Shown: piece by piece, positions 17,706 through 25,712 of the stretch | Position numbering within the stretch: position 1 is the stretch's first letter | Layout of the letters: each line of letters starts with the position of its first letter | Assembly (NCBI GenBank): GCA_965196985.1 | Contig: CBDALO010000065.1 | Location: 14,533 to 78,532 of the forward strand | Direction: 5' to 3' | Length of the DNA: 64,000 bases | Source of the DNA: 2-12-FULL-35-23 sp965196985 | GTDB lineage: Bacteria > Pseudomonadota > Gammaproteobacteria > UBA12402 | Position numbers and translations under genes: made by a program | Notes under the pieces: generated by a model | The model's input: the letters and a program-made list of their open reading frames with translations, nothing else | Told to the model about the DNA's origin: nothing | Database searches by the model: none

Positions 17706-17725
17706 ACTTGCGAATCTTAGCAATT
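17706..17725. promoter_or_regulatory. Candidate ArsR-family operator (site D, autoregulatory)
   Basis: ACTTGCGAATCTTAGCAATT matches the site B core at 17 of 20 positions. It lies between arsR (start 17601) and the divergent thiolase 3 (start 17907). Confidence 0.6.
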
Positions 17726-17784
17726 TGCGTGGGTATCCGTCGGCGCAGAGCGGGAAGTGGCGGCCGTGGCGAAGCTTCAAATCG

Positions 17785-17827
17785 CAACATGTTTCAGAAT
17801 CAGGCGTCACTGAGTTGAAATATGTTG
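17785..17827. promoter_or_regulatory. Inverted repeat upstream of thiolase 3
   Basis: CAACATGTTTCA (17785-17796) and TGAAATATGTTG (17816-17827) match as an inverted repeat at 11 of 12 positions. It is unlike the ArsR-type site, so a second regulator may act on thiolase 3. Confidence 0.4.
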
Positions 17828-17906
17828 TGGTATAGCTTTATTCGTCGCCCTGAAAATGACACACACGTTCTAATAATTTTTGCTACTCGAGGAGGTACGA
17901 CAACAC

Positions 17907-19064
17907 ATGGGAAATCCTGTGATCGTGGAAGCGGTACGCACTCCCATCGGAAAGCGCGGAGGATGGCTCTCGGGTCTGCACGCCGCCGAATTGCTGGGAG
18001 CTGCTCAACGAGGGCTACTCGATCGTGCGGGACTCGATCCGATGCTCGTCGAACAAGTCATCGGGGGGTGCGTCACTCAAGCCGGCGAACAGTCCAACAA
18101 CGTGACGCGGACTGCATGGCTGCATGCCGGTCTTCCCTGGCAGACCGGATGTACCACCATCGACTGCCAATGCGGCTCGGCCCAACAGTCGACCCATCTG
18201 ATCGCCGGTCTGATTGCCACCGATGCGCTCGACGTCGGAATCGGCTGTGGCGTCGAAGCGATGAGCCGAGTTCCCCTCGGTGCCAATGTCGGTGTGCACG
18301 CCGGACCTCGTCGACCTGCCTCCTGGAACATCGACATGCCCGATCAATTCGAGGCCGCCGAACGCATCGCCCGCCGCCGCAACCTGACGCGGACCGACAT
18401 CGAAGCCTTCGGCGTGCACTCGCAGGTGAAAGCGCACCGCGCGTGGGCGGAGCACCGTTTCGACACCGAAGTGCTGCCCGTCACAGCGCCGGTGCCCTCA
18501 TCGGGCTCGGAACCTACCTACACGCTGGTCGAGAAAGATCAGGGTCTGCGAGAGACCACTGCGGAGGCACTTGCTGCGCTCACCCCGATCATTGCCGGCG
18601 GAATACACACCGCCGGAACCTCGTCGCAGATTTCCGACGGCGCAGCTGCGGTCCTGCTGATGGACCACACCCGCGCCGAGCAACTGGGCCTGACGCCGCG
18701 TGCCCGGATCGTCGCGCAATGCCTCGTCGGCGCCGAACCCGAATTCCACCTCGACGGACCGGTACAGGCAACCAGTCGGGTGCTCGACAAGGCCGGAATG
18801 AAGATCGGCGATCTGGACCTGTTCGAGATCAACGAGGCATTCGCCTCCGTCGTCCTGTCCTGGGCCAGCGTGCACGACCCCGACATGAACACGGTCAACG
18901 TCAACGGCGGCGCCATCGCCCTCGGACATCCCGTGGGAAGTTCCGGAGCCCGACTGATGGCCACCGCACTGCACGAACTCGAACGACGCGACGCCTCAAC
19001 AGCATTGATCACCATGTGCAACGGAGGAGCCCTCGCCACCGCCACGATCATCGAACGCATCTGA
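17907..19064 (+). CDS. Acetyl-CoA acetyltransferase (thiolase 3)
   Basis: 385 residues. Cys in IDCQCGSAQQSTHLIAGLI, then GTSSQISDGAAAVLLMD, FEINEAFASVVLSW, His in GHPVGSSGARLMATALHELE, and C-terminal TMCNGGALATATIIERI. The final block has CNGG instead of the usual CxGGG, and keeps the second catalytic Cys. GAGGAGG stands 11 nt upstream of ATG 17907, a long spacing; an alternative non-ATG start slightly upstream is possible. Divergent from arsR; converges on thiolase 4 at a hairpin. Confidence 0.92.
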   Translation: MGNPVIVEAVRTPIGKRGGWLSGLHAAELLGAAQRGLLDRAGLDPMLVEQVIGGCVTQAGEQSNNVTRTAWLHAGLPWQTGCTTIDCQCGSAQQSTHLIAGLIATDALDVGIGCGVEAMSRVPLGANVGVHAGPRRPASWNIDMPDQFEAAERIARRRNLTRTDIEAFGVHSQVKAHRAWAEHRFDTEVLPVTAPVPSSGSEPTYTLVEKDQGLRETTAEALAALTPIIAGGIHTAGTSSQISDGAAAVLLMDHTRAEQLGLTPRARIVAQCLVGAEPEFHLDGPVQATSRVLDKAGMKIGDLDLFEINEAFASVVLSWASVHDPDMNTVNVNGGAIALGHPVGSSGARLMATALHELERRDASTALITMCNGGALATATIIERI

Positions 19065-19068
19065 GAGC

Positions 19069-19109
19069 GGGGTCGGTCGAGTCGACGCCTCGGTGAGCCG
19101 ACCGACCCC
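19069..19109. terminator. Bidirectional stem-loop between thiolases 3 and 4
   Basis: GGGGTCGGTCG (19069-19079) pairs perfectly with CGACCGACCCC (19099-19109), immediately after the thiolase 3 stop and before the end of convergent thiolase 4. Confidence 0.7.
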
Positions 19110-19146
19110 CACCGACAGTGAAGAAACGAACATCCGAGAACGGGCG

Positions 19147-20298
19147 TCATCCCAAGCGTTCGATGATCGTCACGTTCGCCGTGCCGCCACCTTCGCAGAT
19201 CGTTTGCAAGCCGAAGCGCCCGCCTGTGCGTTCGAGTTCGTTGAGCATCGAGGCGAACAGTTTCGTTCCGGTAGCGCCGAGCGGGTGCCCGAGGGCAATC
19301 GCACCGCCGTTGACATTCACCCGGGCGGGATCGGCGCCGGTTTCCTTGATCCACGCCAAGACCACCGGCGCGAAAGCCTCGTTGATCTCCACCACGTCGA
19401 TGTCGTCGATACTCAAACCGCACTTGCCCAGCGCGTACTTCGTGGCCGGTATCGGCGCGCTGAGCATGAAGATGGGATCCGCGCCCCGCGCGCTCAGATG
19501 ATGAATGCGTGCTCGCGGAGTCAAGGAATGACGGGCCACCGCAGCCGCCGACGCCACGAGGACCGCGCTCGCTCCGTCGCAGATCTGGCTCGCCGAGGCC
19601 GCGGTGACAACGCCGTCGGGCAACAACGTCGGTAGAGCTGCCATCTTCTCGAGACTGGTCTCTCGTGGGCATTCGTCGACCCGAAAATCGCCCACCGGCA
19701 CGATTTCGTTCTCGAACCGCCCGTTCTCGATCGCCGATCGAGCCCGGGCGTGGCTCTGCAACGCCCACTGTTCCATCTCGATCCGACTGATCTGCCAGTT
19801 CCGAGCAATCAACTCCGCGCCGCGGAACTGGGAAACCTCCTGATCGCCGTACATCCGGCGCCACCCGATCGACCCGTGAAACGGTGTCTCGAAGCCGAAC
19901 TGTTGCCCCACCGTCATCGCCGAGGCGATCGGTATCGCGCTCATGTTCTGCACTCCACCTGCAACAACGAGATCCGCCGTACCGCTCATCACTGCCTGAG
20001 CGGCGAAGTGCACCGCTTGCTGACTCGAACCACATTGGCGATCGACAGTCACCCCCGGCACCTCCACCGGAAGCCCCGCCGCCAACCAGGACGTGCGTGC
20101 GATATTGCCCGCCTGCGGCCCGATGGCATCGACACACCCGAAAATGACGTCGTCGACACCGTGCGGGTCGATTTCGGTGCGTTCGAGCAGATGAGTGAGA
20201 ACGCCCGCCCCCAGATCTGCCGGATGGGTGGCAGAGAGCGCGCCCCCCTTTTTTCCGATTGCAGTGCGCACCGCATCGATGATGTATGCCTCGGACAT
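19147..20298 (-). CDS. Acetyl-CoA acetyltransferase (thiolase 4)
   Basis: 383 residues. Cys in VDRQCGSSQQAVHFAAQAVM, then SASQICDGASAVLVAS, EINEAFAPVVLAWIKETGAD, His in GHPLGATGTKLFASMLNELE, and TICEGGGTANVTIIERLG. Start MSEAYIIDAVRTAIGKKGG at 20298 with GAGGAG 7 nt upstream. The region before it holds a 40-bp palindrome unlike the ArsR-type site, so this thiolase is probably under separate control. Confidence 0.93.
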   Translation of the reverse strand: MSEAYIIDAVRTAIGKKGGALSATHPADLGAGVLTHLLERTEIDPHGVDDVIFGCVDAIGPQAGNIARTSWLAAGLPVEVPGVTVDRQCGSSQQAVHFAAQAVMSGTADLVVAGGVQNMSAIPIASAMTVGQQFGFETPFHGSIGWRRMYGDQEVSQFRGAELIARNWQISRIEMEQWALQSHARARSAIENGRFENEIVPVGDFRVDECPRETSLEKMAALPTLLPDGVVTAASASQICDGASAVLVASAAAVARHSLTPRARIHHLSARGADPIFMLSAPIPATKYALGKCGLSIDDIDVVEINEAFAPVVLAWIKETGADPARVNVNGGAIALGHPLGATGTKLFASMLNELERTGGRFGLQTICEGGGTANVTIIERLG

Positions 20299-20373
20299 CG
20301 AGAACTCCTCCATCCTGGCCCGCGCGGCTACGACTTCGAGCACTGACGCGAGACGTCGTCGCACAGCGACGAA

Positions 20374-20413
20374 ACCCTTCATGTACCAAGCAGTTGCTTG
20401 GTACATGAAGGGT
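20374..20413. promoter_or_regulatory. 40-bp near-perfect palindrome upstream of thiolase 4
   Basis: Two 19-nt arms (20374-20392, 20395-20413) separated by GT; the inner part is GTACCAAGCA / TGCTTGGTAC. Size and symmetry fit a TetR-family operator. No TetR gene is in the window, so the regulator is probably elsewhere. Confidence 0.6.
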
Positions 20414-20674
20414 AGTACCGCACCCATTCGGCGGGAACGGGCACCCACAAAACCGCTCATCCCAGCAGGTTTCAGCTCTCCCGCAAGGCGGTGGGCGTAT
20501 TCTCCCAACCATCGACTGCGTTGCCCGCAATGCGGTCGAACATGTTCACGATCCGCTATCGACCCCGGCCCGTATCCCGAGGGCGACATCAGAAAGAGCC
20601 CAGCAGTGACGCACGAGCCCTCCGCCGATCCCGCGAGTGGGAGTCCCTTTCCGCATTCTCCGGCGGACACTGTA

Positions 20675-21247
20675 ATGAACCTCTACGTCGGCTTCCTCGA
20701 CTCCTTCGCCATCTTCCTCATCGGCGGGATCTTCATCTCGTCGGGCAACGCCGCGATCACCCCCATCGACACATGGTCGATCAACCTCCCCGTCCTGGTA
20801 GGTACCATCGCCAGTGCCCTGATCGGATTCGTTCTCGGCGTCGTGATCGCGACACTCCTCGCATCCCATCGCGGGCGAGTTCTTCTGACAGCGACTCTTC
20901 TCCTGACCGTTGCTGGATTGACGATGCTGTTCATGCCCGGACCGGTCGTCGTGGCGTTCCCCGTCGCGCTCGCCGTGGGCGCCGTCAACGTACTTCTCGG
21001 CACGCGCGGCCAACTCGCGGACGCCACCCGCGAAGTGACCAAGAAATGGTTGTCGCACAATACAATCCAACCCATCAGGCGAAGGGTCCACAGCTCGGCC
21101 GGATTCATCGGCGGGGTGGCAGTGGGAGCGCTCAGCTATCGACTCCTTGCCGAGGCAAGTCTGTGGCTGGCGCTGGCCGGTTCGATAGCCATGATGGCAC
21201 TGACCCGCCGGAGGCCAACAGAAAACACGGCGACCACCAACCGGTGA
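20675..21247 (+). CDS. Multi-pass membrane protein, possibly YoaK/DUF1275-like
   Basis: About 190 residues with five or six hydrophobic segments. The opening MNLYVGFLDSFAIFLIGGIF then ISSGNAAITPIDTWS resembles the GYLDA...GGVF...GN start of YoaK (DUF1275) proteins, and the C-terminus ends SIAMMALTRRR. The similarity is by eye only. ATG 20675 is used; an in-frame GTG at 20606 would add 23 residues. It is divergent from thiolase 4 and may share the palindromic region. Confidence 0.45.
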   Translation: MNLYVGFLDSFAIFLIGGIFISSGNAAITPIDTWSINLPVLVGTIASALIGFVLGVVIATLLASHRGRVLLTATLLLTVAGLTMLFMPGPVVVAFPVALAVGAVNVLLGTRGQLADATREVTKKWLSHNTIQPIRRRVHSSAGFIGGVAVGALSYRLLAEASLWLALAGSIAMMALTRRRPTENTATTNR

Positions 21248-21706
21248 CCACTCGCCGCGAGCGACCCTGCAGGCGAAAATCCGCAAGCCGCAGAATCTCG
21301 CCAACAGGGTCTACACGTCCCCGTCACAGTCCAGGAAACGAGAACGTGACTCGGCCGACCCTACGCCTGACCGGAACCAGACACGTTCACCGGCAGGCTA
21401 TCTACCCTCGCGATGCAGCTGGACCGCGAAGCGGAGAGCAAAAGCCGGAGAGCAAAAGCCGGGGAGGGCCACCGGGGCCGGTGTCAGCGCCATCTCGATA
21501 GACGGCATCCACCATGCTCTCCCATCGAAACGACACGGTCAGGCCCGCAATCTTCGCCATCGTTCAGGACGTCGAATACGGGACGTCGAATACGCTGTCC
21601 CCAATGTGATTTGAGCGAACTGGCCACGCGTCTCACCGCTGCCTGTGCCCGATAGGATTTGCTTTGGTCAACACCAGTATTCATTCCTGGAAATAGTGCA
21701 GAAAGC

Positions 21707-21818
21707 GAATACCTGCCGTGCACCGGTTTGCACCGGTGGAGGCTTCAGACACCCCGCATTCAAAGGGGTGCGCATAGACGGGACCGCCGCCGACGTCGAC
21801 CTCCCCGGACGACACTGA
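21707..21818 (+). pseudogene. C-terminal fragment of an ATP-dependent DNA ligase
   Basis: Reads EYLPCTG, then after a small duplication TGGGFRHPAFKGVRIDGTAA, DVDLPGRH, stop. This matches the C-terminus of the ligase gene at 41392-42389 (EYREFTGGSLRHPSFRG ... ADEVDLPGRH). Only about 35 codons remain, so it is a rearrangement scar. It is followed within 12 bp by repeat R1. Confidence 0.65.
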
Positions 21819-21829
21819 CCACCCCTGAC

Positions 21830-21950
21830 ATGACGAAGCCGCCGGCACCGGATGGTGTCCAGCGGCTTCACAGGGGCGGTGCCCGTCTTGCGCCTCTCGG
21901 CAAGTGGCCGCTCAAAGCGGCATTTCTTTCGGTGGTACCCGGGCAAAGAG
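21830..21950. repeat. 121-bp dispersed repeat R1, left copy
   Basis: Nearly identical to 42619-42739 in the same orientation. It begins with a hairpin-forming stretch (GAAGCCGC ... GCGGCTTC) and holds a second GGCCGCT/AGCGGC hairpin, so it may be a terminator-like intergenic element. It fuses onto the 3' end of arsO. Confidence 0.75.
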
Positions 21951-22994
21951 CAACGCCAGCAGGAGTGAGTCGTCGGACGACGTAGTGCGCGTCGCGGCCC
22001 ACCCCGCGTAGGGATGCGGACGAGAGGCTTCGTTGCCATTCCAGTCCCACGTATCCGAGTCCGGGGTGGGTGGTGGACAGGCCTTTCTTGTGGCGGGGAT
22101 GGCCGGTGTCGGTGAGTGCCTCGAGTTCTGTGAGGTAGTTCAGGTTGGGGGTGTATCCGGTGGCGAGGATGACTGCGTCGTCGGTTGTTGTGGTGTCGTC
22201 GGGCCAGAAGGCTTGGTTTCCTTCGAGTTTGGTGAACATGGCGCGGCGTTTCGGCCTGCCGGCGAACAGGGCTGCGTGGTAGCGGCCGGTGTCGAACACC
22301 GGCGACGTCGGTGGCCGCGAGAGAAGATGCCCGATCGGGAGGGTGTCGATTCCGGTGTACTTGAACCAGAAGTGCATGTCTCGGCGTAGGGGTCGTTGCG
22401 GGGCGAAGGTCACGGGGTTTCGGCTGGCCAGGATCACATCGGCTGTTTCGGCGACCTCGGCAGCGATCTGTACTGCGGAGTTCCCGGCGCCGACGACGAT
22501 GACGTTCTGCCCCGTGTAGGTGGTGGGTTCGCGGTAGTCGGCGGCGTGCACAACAGTCCCGGTGAAGGCATCGAGTCCCTTCAGCGCGGGAATGTGTGGA
22601 ATGCCGAATCCTCCTGTGGCGGCAATGATTCGAGGTGCGGTGAAGACGAATCCGCTGTCGGTCCGGACGGTGAACTGGCCGCCGCTGGTGGTGACGGTGC
22701 CGGCTCGTTCGTTGACGTGGATGTCCACATCGAGAGTCTTCGCGTAACGCCGGAGATAGTCGACGACTTCGTCGCGGCCGGGATAGCGGTCACCGTCGCC
22801 GCCGAACGGTAGACCGGGGAGGGAGCTGTACTTTGCTGGTGAGAACAAAGTGAGGCTGTCGTAGTACTGCGGCCAGGAGCCGACGGGTTCGCTTCCAGCT
22901 TCGACGACTTCGTCGCGGCCGGGATAGCGAGATGATTGGCCGCGGTCAGGCCGGACTGACCGCCCCCGACGACGATCGCGTCGTAGTGCGTCAT
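21868..22994 (-). pseudogene. arsO: arsO-type flavin monooxygenase, disrupted
   Basis: ArsO-like flavoprotein of ars clusters. The start MTHYDAIVVGGGQSGLTAAN (22994) gives the FAD GxGxxG motif, and after a frame change EAGSEPVGSWPQYYDSLTLF continues with the NADPH motif VIVVGAGNSAVQIAAEVAET and ILATGYTPNLNYL. Between the two parts, a 29-bp copy of sequence from 22760-22788 has replaced the expected loop and shifts the frame. The 3' end runs into repeat R1, so the natural C-terminus is also altered. Third gene of a leftward operon. A protein restarting at 22848 would lack the FAD motif. Confidence 0.75.
22901..22929. repeat. 29-bp direct repeat that disrupts arsO
   Basis: Identical to 22760-22788 within the same gene (core CGACTTCGTCGCGGCCGGGA). 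At 22760 it encodes the expected YPGRDEVVDYL region; at 22901 it sits where an FAD-domain loop is expected, so 22901 is the acquired copy. Confidence 0.8.
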
Positions 22995-23011
22995 GAGAGT
23001 TTCTCTTTCGG

Positions 23012-24250
23012 TCAGGAAGTGATCGGAATCGTTGTGGTGGTGCGGAGGGCGGGGATGGTTGCTGCGCTGATCACGGCGCCGACGAGGGCGATCGCTCCGA
23101 GTACGAGGTAGGCGTGGGCGTAGCTCCCGGTCCAGGTGGAAAGCACGGTACCGGCCCACGGCGCCAGGGCCATGACGATGACGATCGGTGCGGACATCAG
23201 CCCGTTGAGTCGCCCGTAGTGTTCGCCGCCCTAGCGGTCGGTGATGGCGGTGGCCTGGATCAGGGTGAAGATGCCGCGGACCAGTCCGGCGCCGACGGCG
23301 ATGCCGATCAACGCCGCCGCCGAGCTCGCCAGACCTAACCACGCGGTGCTCAGACCGGCAACGACGATGACCGATACCGTGCGCACTCGGACACTGGTCT
23401 TCGCTGCGAGTGGTAGGTAGAAGATGCGGCCGATGACCTGACCGGCGCCGCCCAGCCCGAGGGTGAGTGCGGCGAGGCTGGGACTGAAACCGCGTTCGAT
23501 CAGCAGCGGTACGAGGTTGAAGACGCCGGCGGATGCGGCGAAGGCGGCTGCAGCGAGGGCGACGATCAGAGCAAGGAATGGGATGCTGCGTGAGGTGCGG
23601 TGATAGTCGCCGGGCTGCGCGTGGGGCAGCCGGATGGGGTCGGGCCATCCGCCCCGCAACCCCCAGATATGTCCGGGGATGGTGATCACGGCCAGTATGG
23701 CGGCGAGCACCAGGTAGGTTGTGCGCCAATCGAAACGATCGGCCAGAGCGACAGACAGTGGCGCGAACACCGTGCTGGCCAGACCCGCAGCGAGGGTGAG
23801 AATCATCAGTGCTTTGACGTAGTTGTCGCCGTACCAGCGGGTCAGGGCGGCGAAGGCCGGTGGATACAGCACCGCGCCCATCGCGATTCCGGCGAACACC
23901 CACCCTGCGAAAAACAGAGGGAGGGTGTGAGCGGTCGCGATGACCACCAGTGCGGGTACAGCGAGTACAGATCCTGTGGTCATGACCCAGCGGGGCCCGT
24001 GGCGATCGAGGATCCGTCCCACCGGTATGCCGACGGCGGCGGCGACGAGTTGGCTGACCGAGAACGCCGCCACGATCACCGAGGTCGACCATCCGGTATC
24101 GCGGGAAATGGCTACCGACAGAACAGGAAACGCGTAGTACAGGATTCCCCAGCTGGTGATTTCGGTCAGACACAGCGCCACCAGGACCCGCCGCAGCCCC
24201 GACGGGTCGAGGCTGACGGGGCGCTGCGGCGGATCCTCGATGGTCGTCAT
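23012..24250 (-). pseudogene. MFS transporter of the ars cluster, interrupted by an amber codon
   Basis: Twelve-helix MFS protein: LTEITSWGILYYAFPVLSVA, the loop GRILDRHGPRW, and later GQVIGRIFYLPLAAKT. The frame stops at TAG (23231-23233) after QATAITDR, then goes on in the same frame with GGEHYGRLNGLMSAPIVIVM to a final TGA at 23012-23014, adding about 72 residues. A single substitution would explain the stop. Related MFS genes in ars clusters are thought to export arsenicals. It starts 10 nt after the flavoprotein stop and 17 nt before arsO. Confidence 0.8.
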
Positions 24251-24260
24251 CGGCTGCGTC

Positions 24261-25613
24261 TTATCCGCAGGAGTTGGAACTGCCGGAAGGGCTGGACAGC
24301 GAGATCAGCTCCGGAGCAGGTGCGGCGCAGCAGCCGCCCTCGGATTCCGCGGTGTCGGGTTCGTCGAAAACACCTGCGCCGCCGCAGACTCCGGTTTCAG
24401 GGAGGATCAACTCCACCCGAGCAGCGGCCTCGTGGTCACCGGCGAGTTCTGCGGCGATGCTGCGAACCTGCTCGTACCCGGTCATCGCCAGGAACGTCGG
24501 CGCACGGCCGTAGCTCTTCATCCCCGCCAGGTACACGCCGGGTTCGGGGTGGCGAAGTTCTTTCGCGCCGTGCGGATAGACCGTGCCGCAGGAGTGGACG
24601 TTCGGGTCGATCAGAGGCGCCAGCTGTGTCGGTGCCTGCAGGACGGGGTCGAGGCCCAGTCGGATTTCCGAGAGCCAGGACAGGTCGGGGCGGAATCCGG
24701 TCAAGGTGACGACGTTGTCGACGTTCTCGATCCGGGTGCCGGCATCGGACACCAGTGCGAGCTGACCCTTGTCGGCGGATTCGACGGCTGCGGTGCGGAA
24801 ACCGGTGACGACGGTGAGAAGTCCGTCGTCGACAGCCTTCTTCGCGCGCAGTCCGAGGGCACCGCGGGCGGGCAGCTCGTCCGATTCGCCGCCGCCGAAC
24901 GCGGAACCGACGCTCCCGCGGCGAACCGCCCACGTGATCCGCGTACCGGGGGCTTCTGCCTCGAGTCCGGCCAACGCGACGATGGCAGTCAGTGCGGAAT
25001 GGCCGCTACCTGCGATGACAGTGTGCTTCCCGGCGAACCGAGCACGAACTGCCTCGTCGTCGAGATCGGGCACACGGTAGGTGATCGCGGATCCGGCAGC
25101 CTTCTCGCCGAGGGCGGGCAGTCCTTCCCCGCCGAGCGGGTTCGGGGTGCCCCAAGTGCCGGACGCATCGACGACGGCCTGAGCGAAGACGCGGTCCTCG
25201 CTGCCGCCTGGGCGGCGCAGGTGAATGGAGAGAGGTTCGGTCTCGCGGCCGGCGTCGACGACCAGGTCGCGGCCGCGTCGGGCGACGCCGACCACCTCGG
25301 TACCGAACTGCACCGCATCACCGAGGGCGGCGGCGAGGGGTTCGAGGTAGAGCTGCCGCCACTGCTGTCCGGTCGGGTACGCATCTCCGTCGGGGGCGCT
25401 CCACCCGTTCTGCTCGAGGAGGAGGCGGGCAGCCGGGTCGACCAGCTCTGACCAGCGGGAGAAGAGACGGACGTGATTCCATTCGGCGATCGCGGCGCCG
25501 GCGACGGCGCCTCGCTCGAACACCAGCGGCGTGAGTCCTCGTTCGCGCAGTTGCGCGGCGGCGGCGAGGCCGATCGGTCCGGCTCCGATCACGACAACGG
25601 GGAGTTCGGTCAT
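24261..25613 (-). CDS. FAD/NAD(P)-dependent oxidoreductase of the ars cluster with Cys-rich tail
   Basis: About 450 residues: FAD motif VVVIGAGPIGLAAAAQLRER near the start, a second dinucleotide motif TVIAGSGHSALTAIVALAG in the middle, and LAGMKSYGRAPTFLAMTGYE near the end. The tail carries GVCGGAGVF, GGCCAAPAP and a terminal SNSCG, a Cys pattern that could bind As(III). Flavoproteins of this type occur beside arsR and MFS genes in actinobacterial ars islands; the substrate is not known to me. ATG 25613 has AAAGGAAAG upstream. First gene of the leftward arm, controlled from the triple operator. Confidence 0.82.
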   Translation of the reverse strand: MTELPVVVIGAGPIGLAAAAQLRERGLTPLVFERGAVAGAAIAEWNHVRLFSRWSELVDPAARLLLEQNGWSAPDGDAYPTGQQWRQLYLEPLAAALGDAVQFGTEVVGVARRGRDLVVDAGRETEPLSIHLRRPGGSEDRVFAQAVVDASGTWGTPNPLGGEGLPALGEKAAGSAITYRVPDLDDEAVRARFAGKHTVIAGSGHSALTAIVALAGLEAEAPGTRITWAVRRGSVGSAFGGGESDELPARGALGLRAKKAVDDGLLTVVTGFRTAAVESADKGQLALVSDAGTRIENVDNVVTLTGFRPDLSWLSEIRLGLDPVLQAPTQLAPLIDPNVHSCGTVYPHGAKELRHPEPGVYLAGMKSYGRAPTFLAMTGYEQVRSIAAELAGDHEAAARVELILPETGVCGGAGVFDEPDTAESEGGCCAAPAPELISLSSPSGSSNSCG

Positions 25614-25627
25614 CACACTTTCCTTTC

Positions 25628-25701
25628 ATCGACAACAATCGATCTTTGATTCGAACTGTATCGACATCAGTCGATGAATGCAACCATCGACGAAGGTCGA
25701 T
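25628..25701. promoter_or_regulatory. Three ArsR-type operators between divergent ars arms
   Basis: ATCGAC-N4-(G/A)TCGAT occurs three times: 25628-25643, 25660-25675 and 25686-25701. All lie in the 99-bp gap between the flavoprotein gene and the ArsR-GNAT gene, so one repressor could govern both directions. Confidence 0.75.
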
Positions 25702-25712
25702 ATAGTGTGTGC

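Noticed and set aside
18539..20530. A 663-residue leftward frame
   Set aside because: It is antisense to thiolase 3 in its first part and out of frame with thiolase 4 in the rest, with an Arg-rich composition typical of shadow frames.
22581..24173. A 530-residue leftward frame covering the MFS and arsO region
   Set aside because: Only its short stretch with MTHYDAIVVGGGQSG is real (arsO start); the remainder is a shadow of the MFS gene in the wrong frame.
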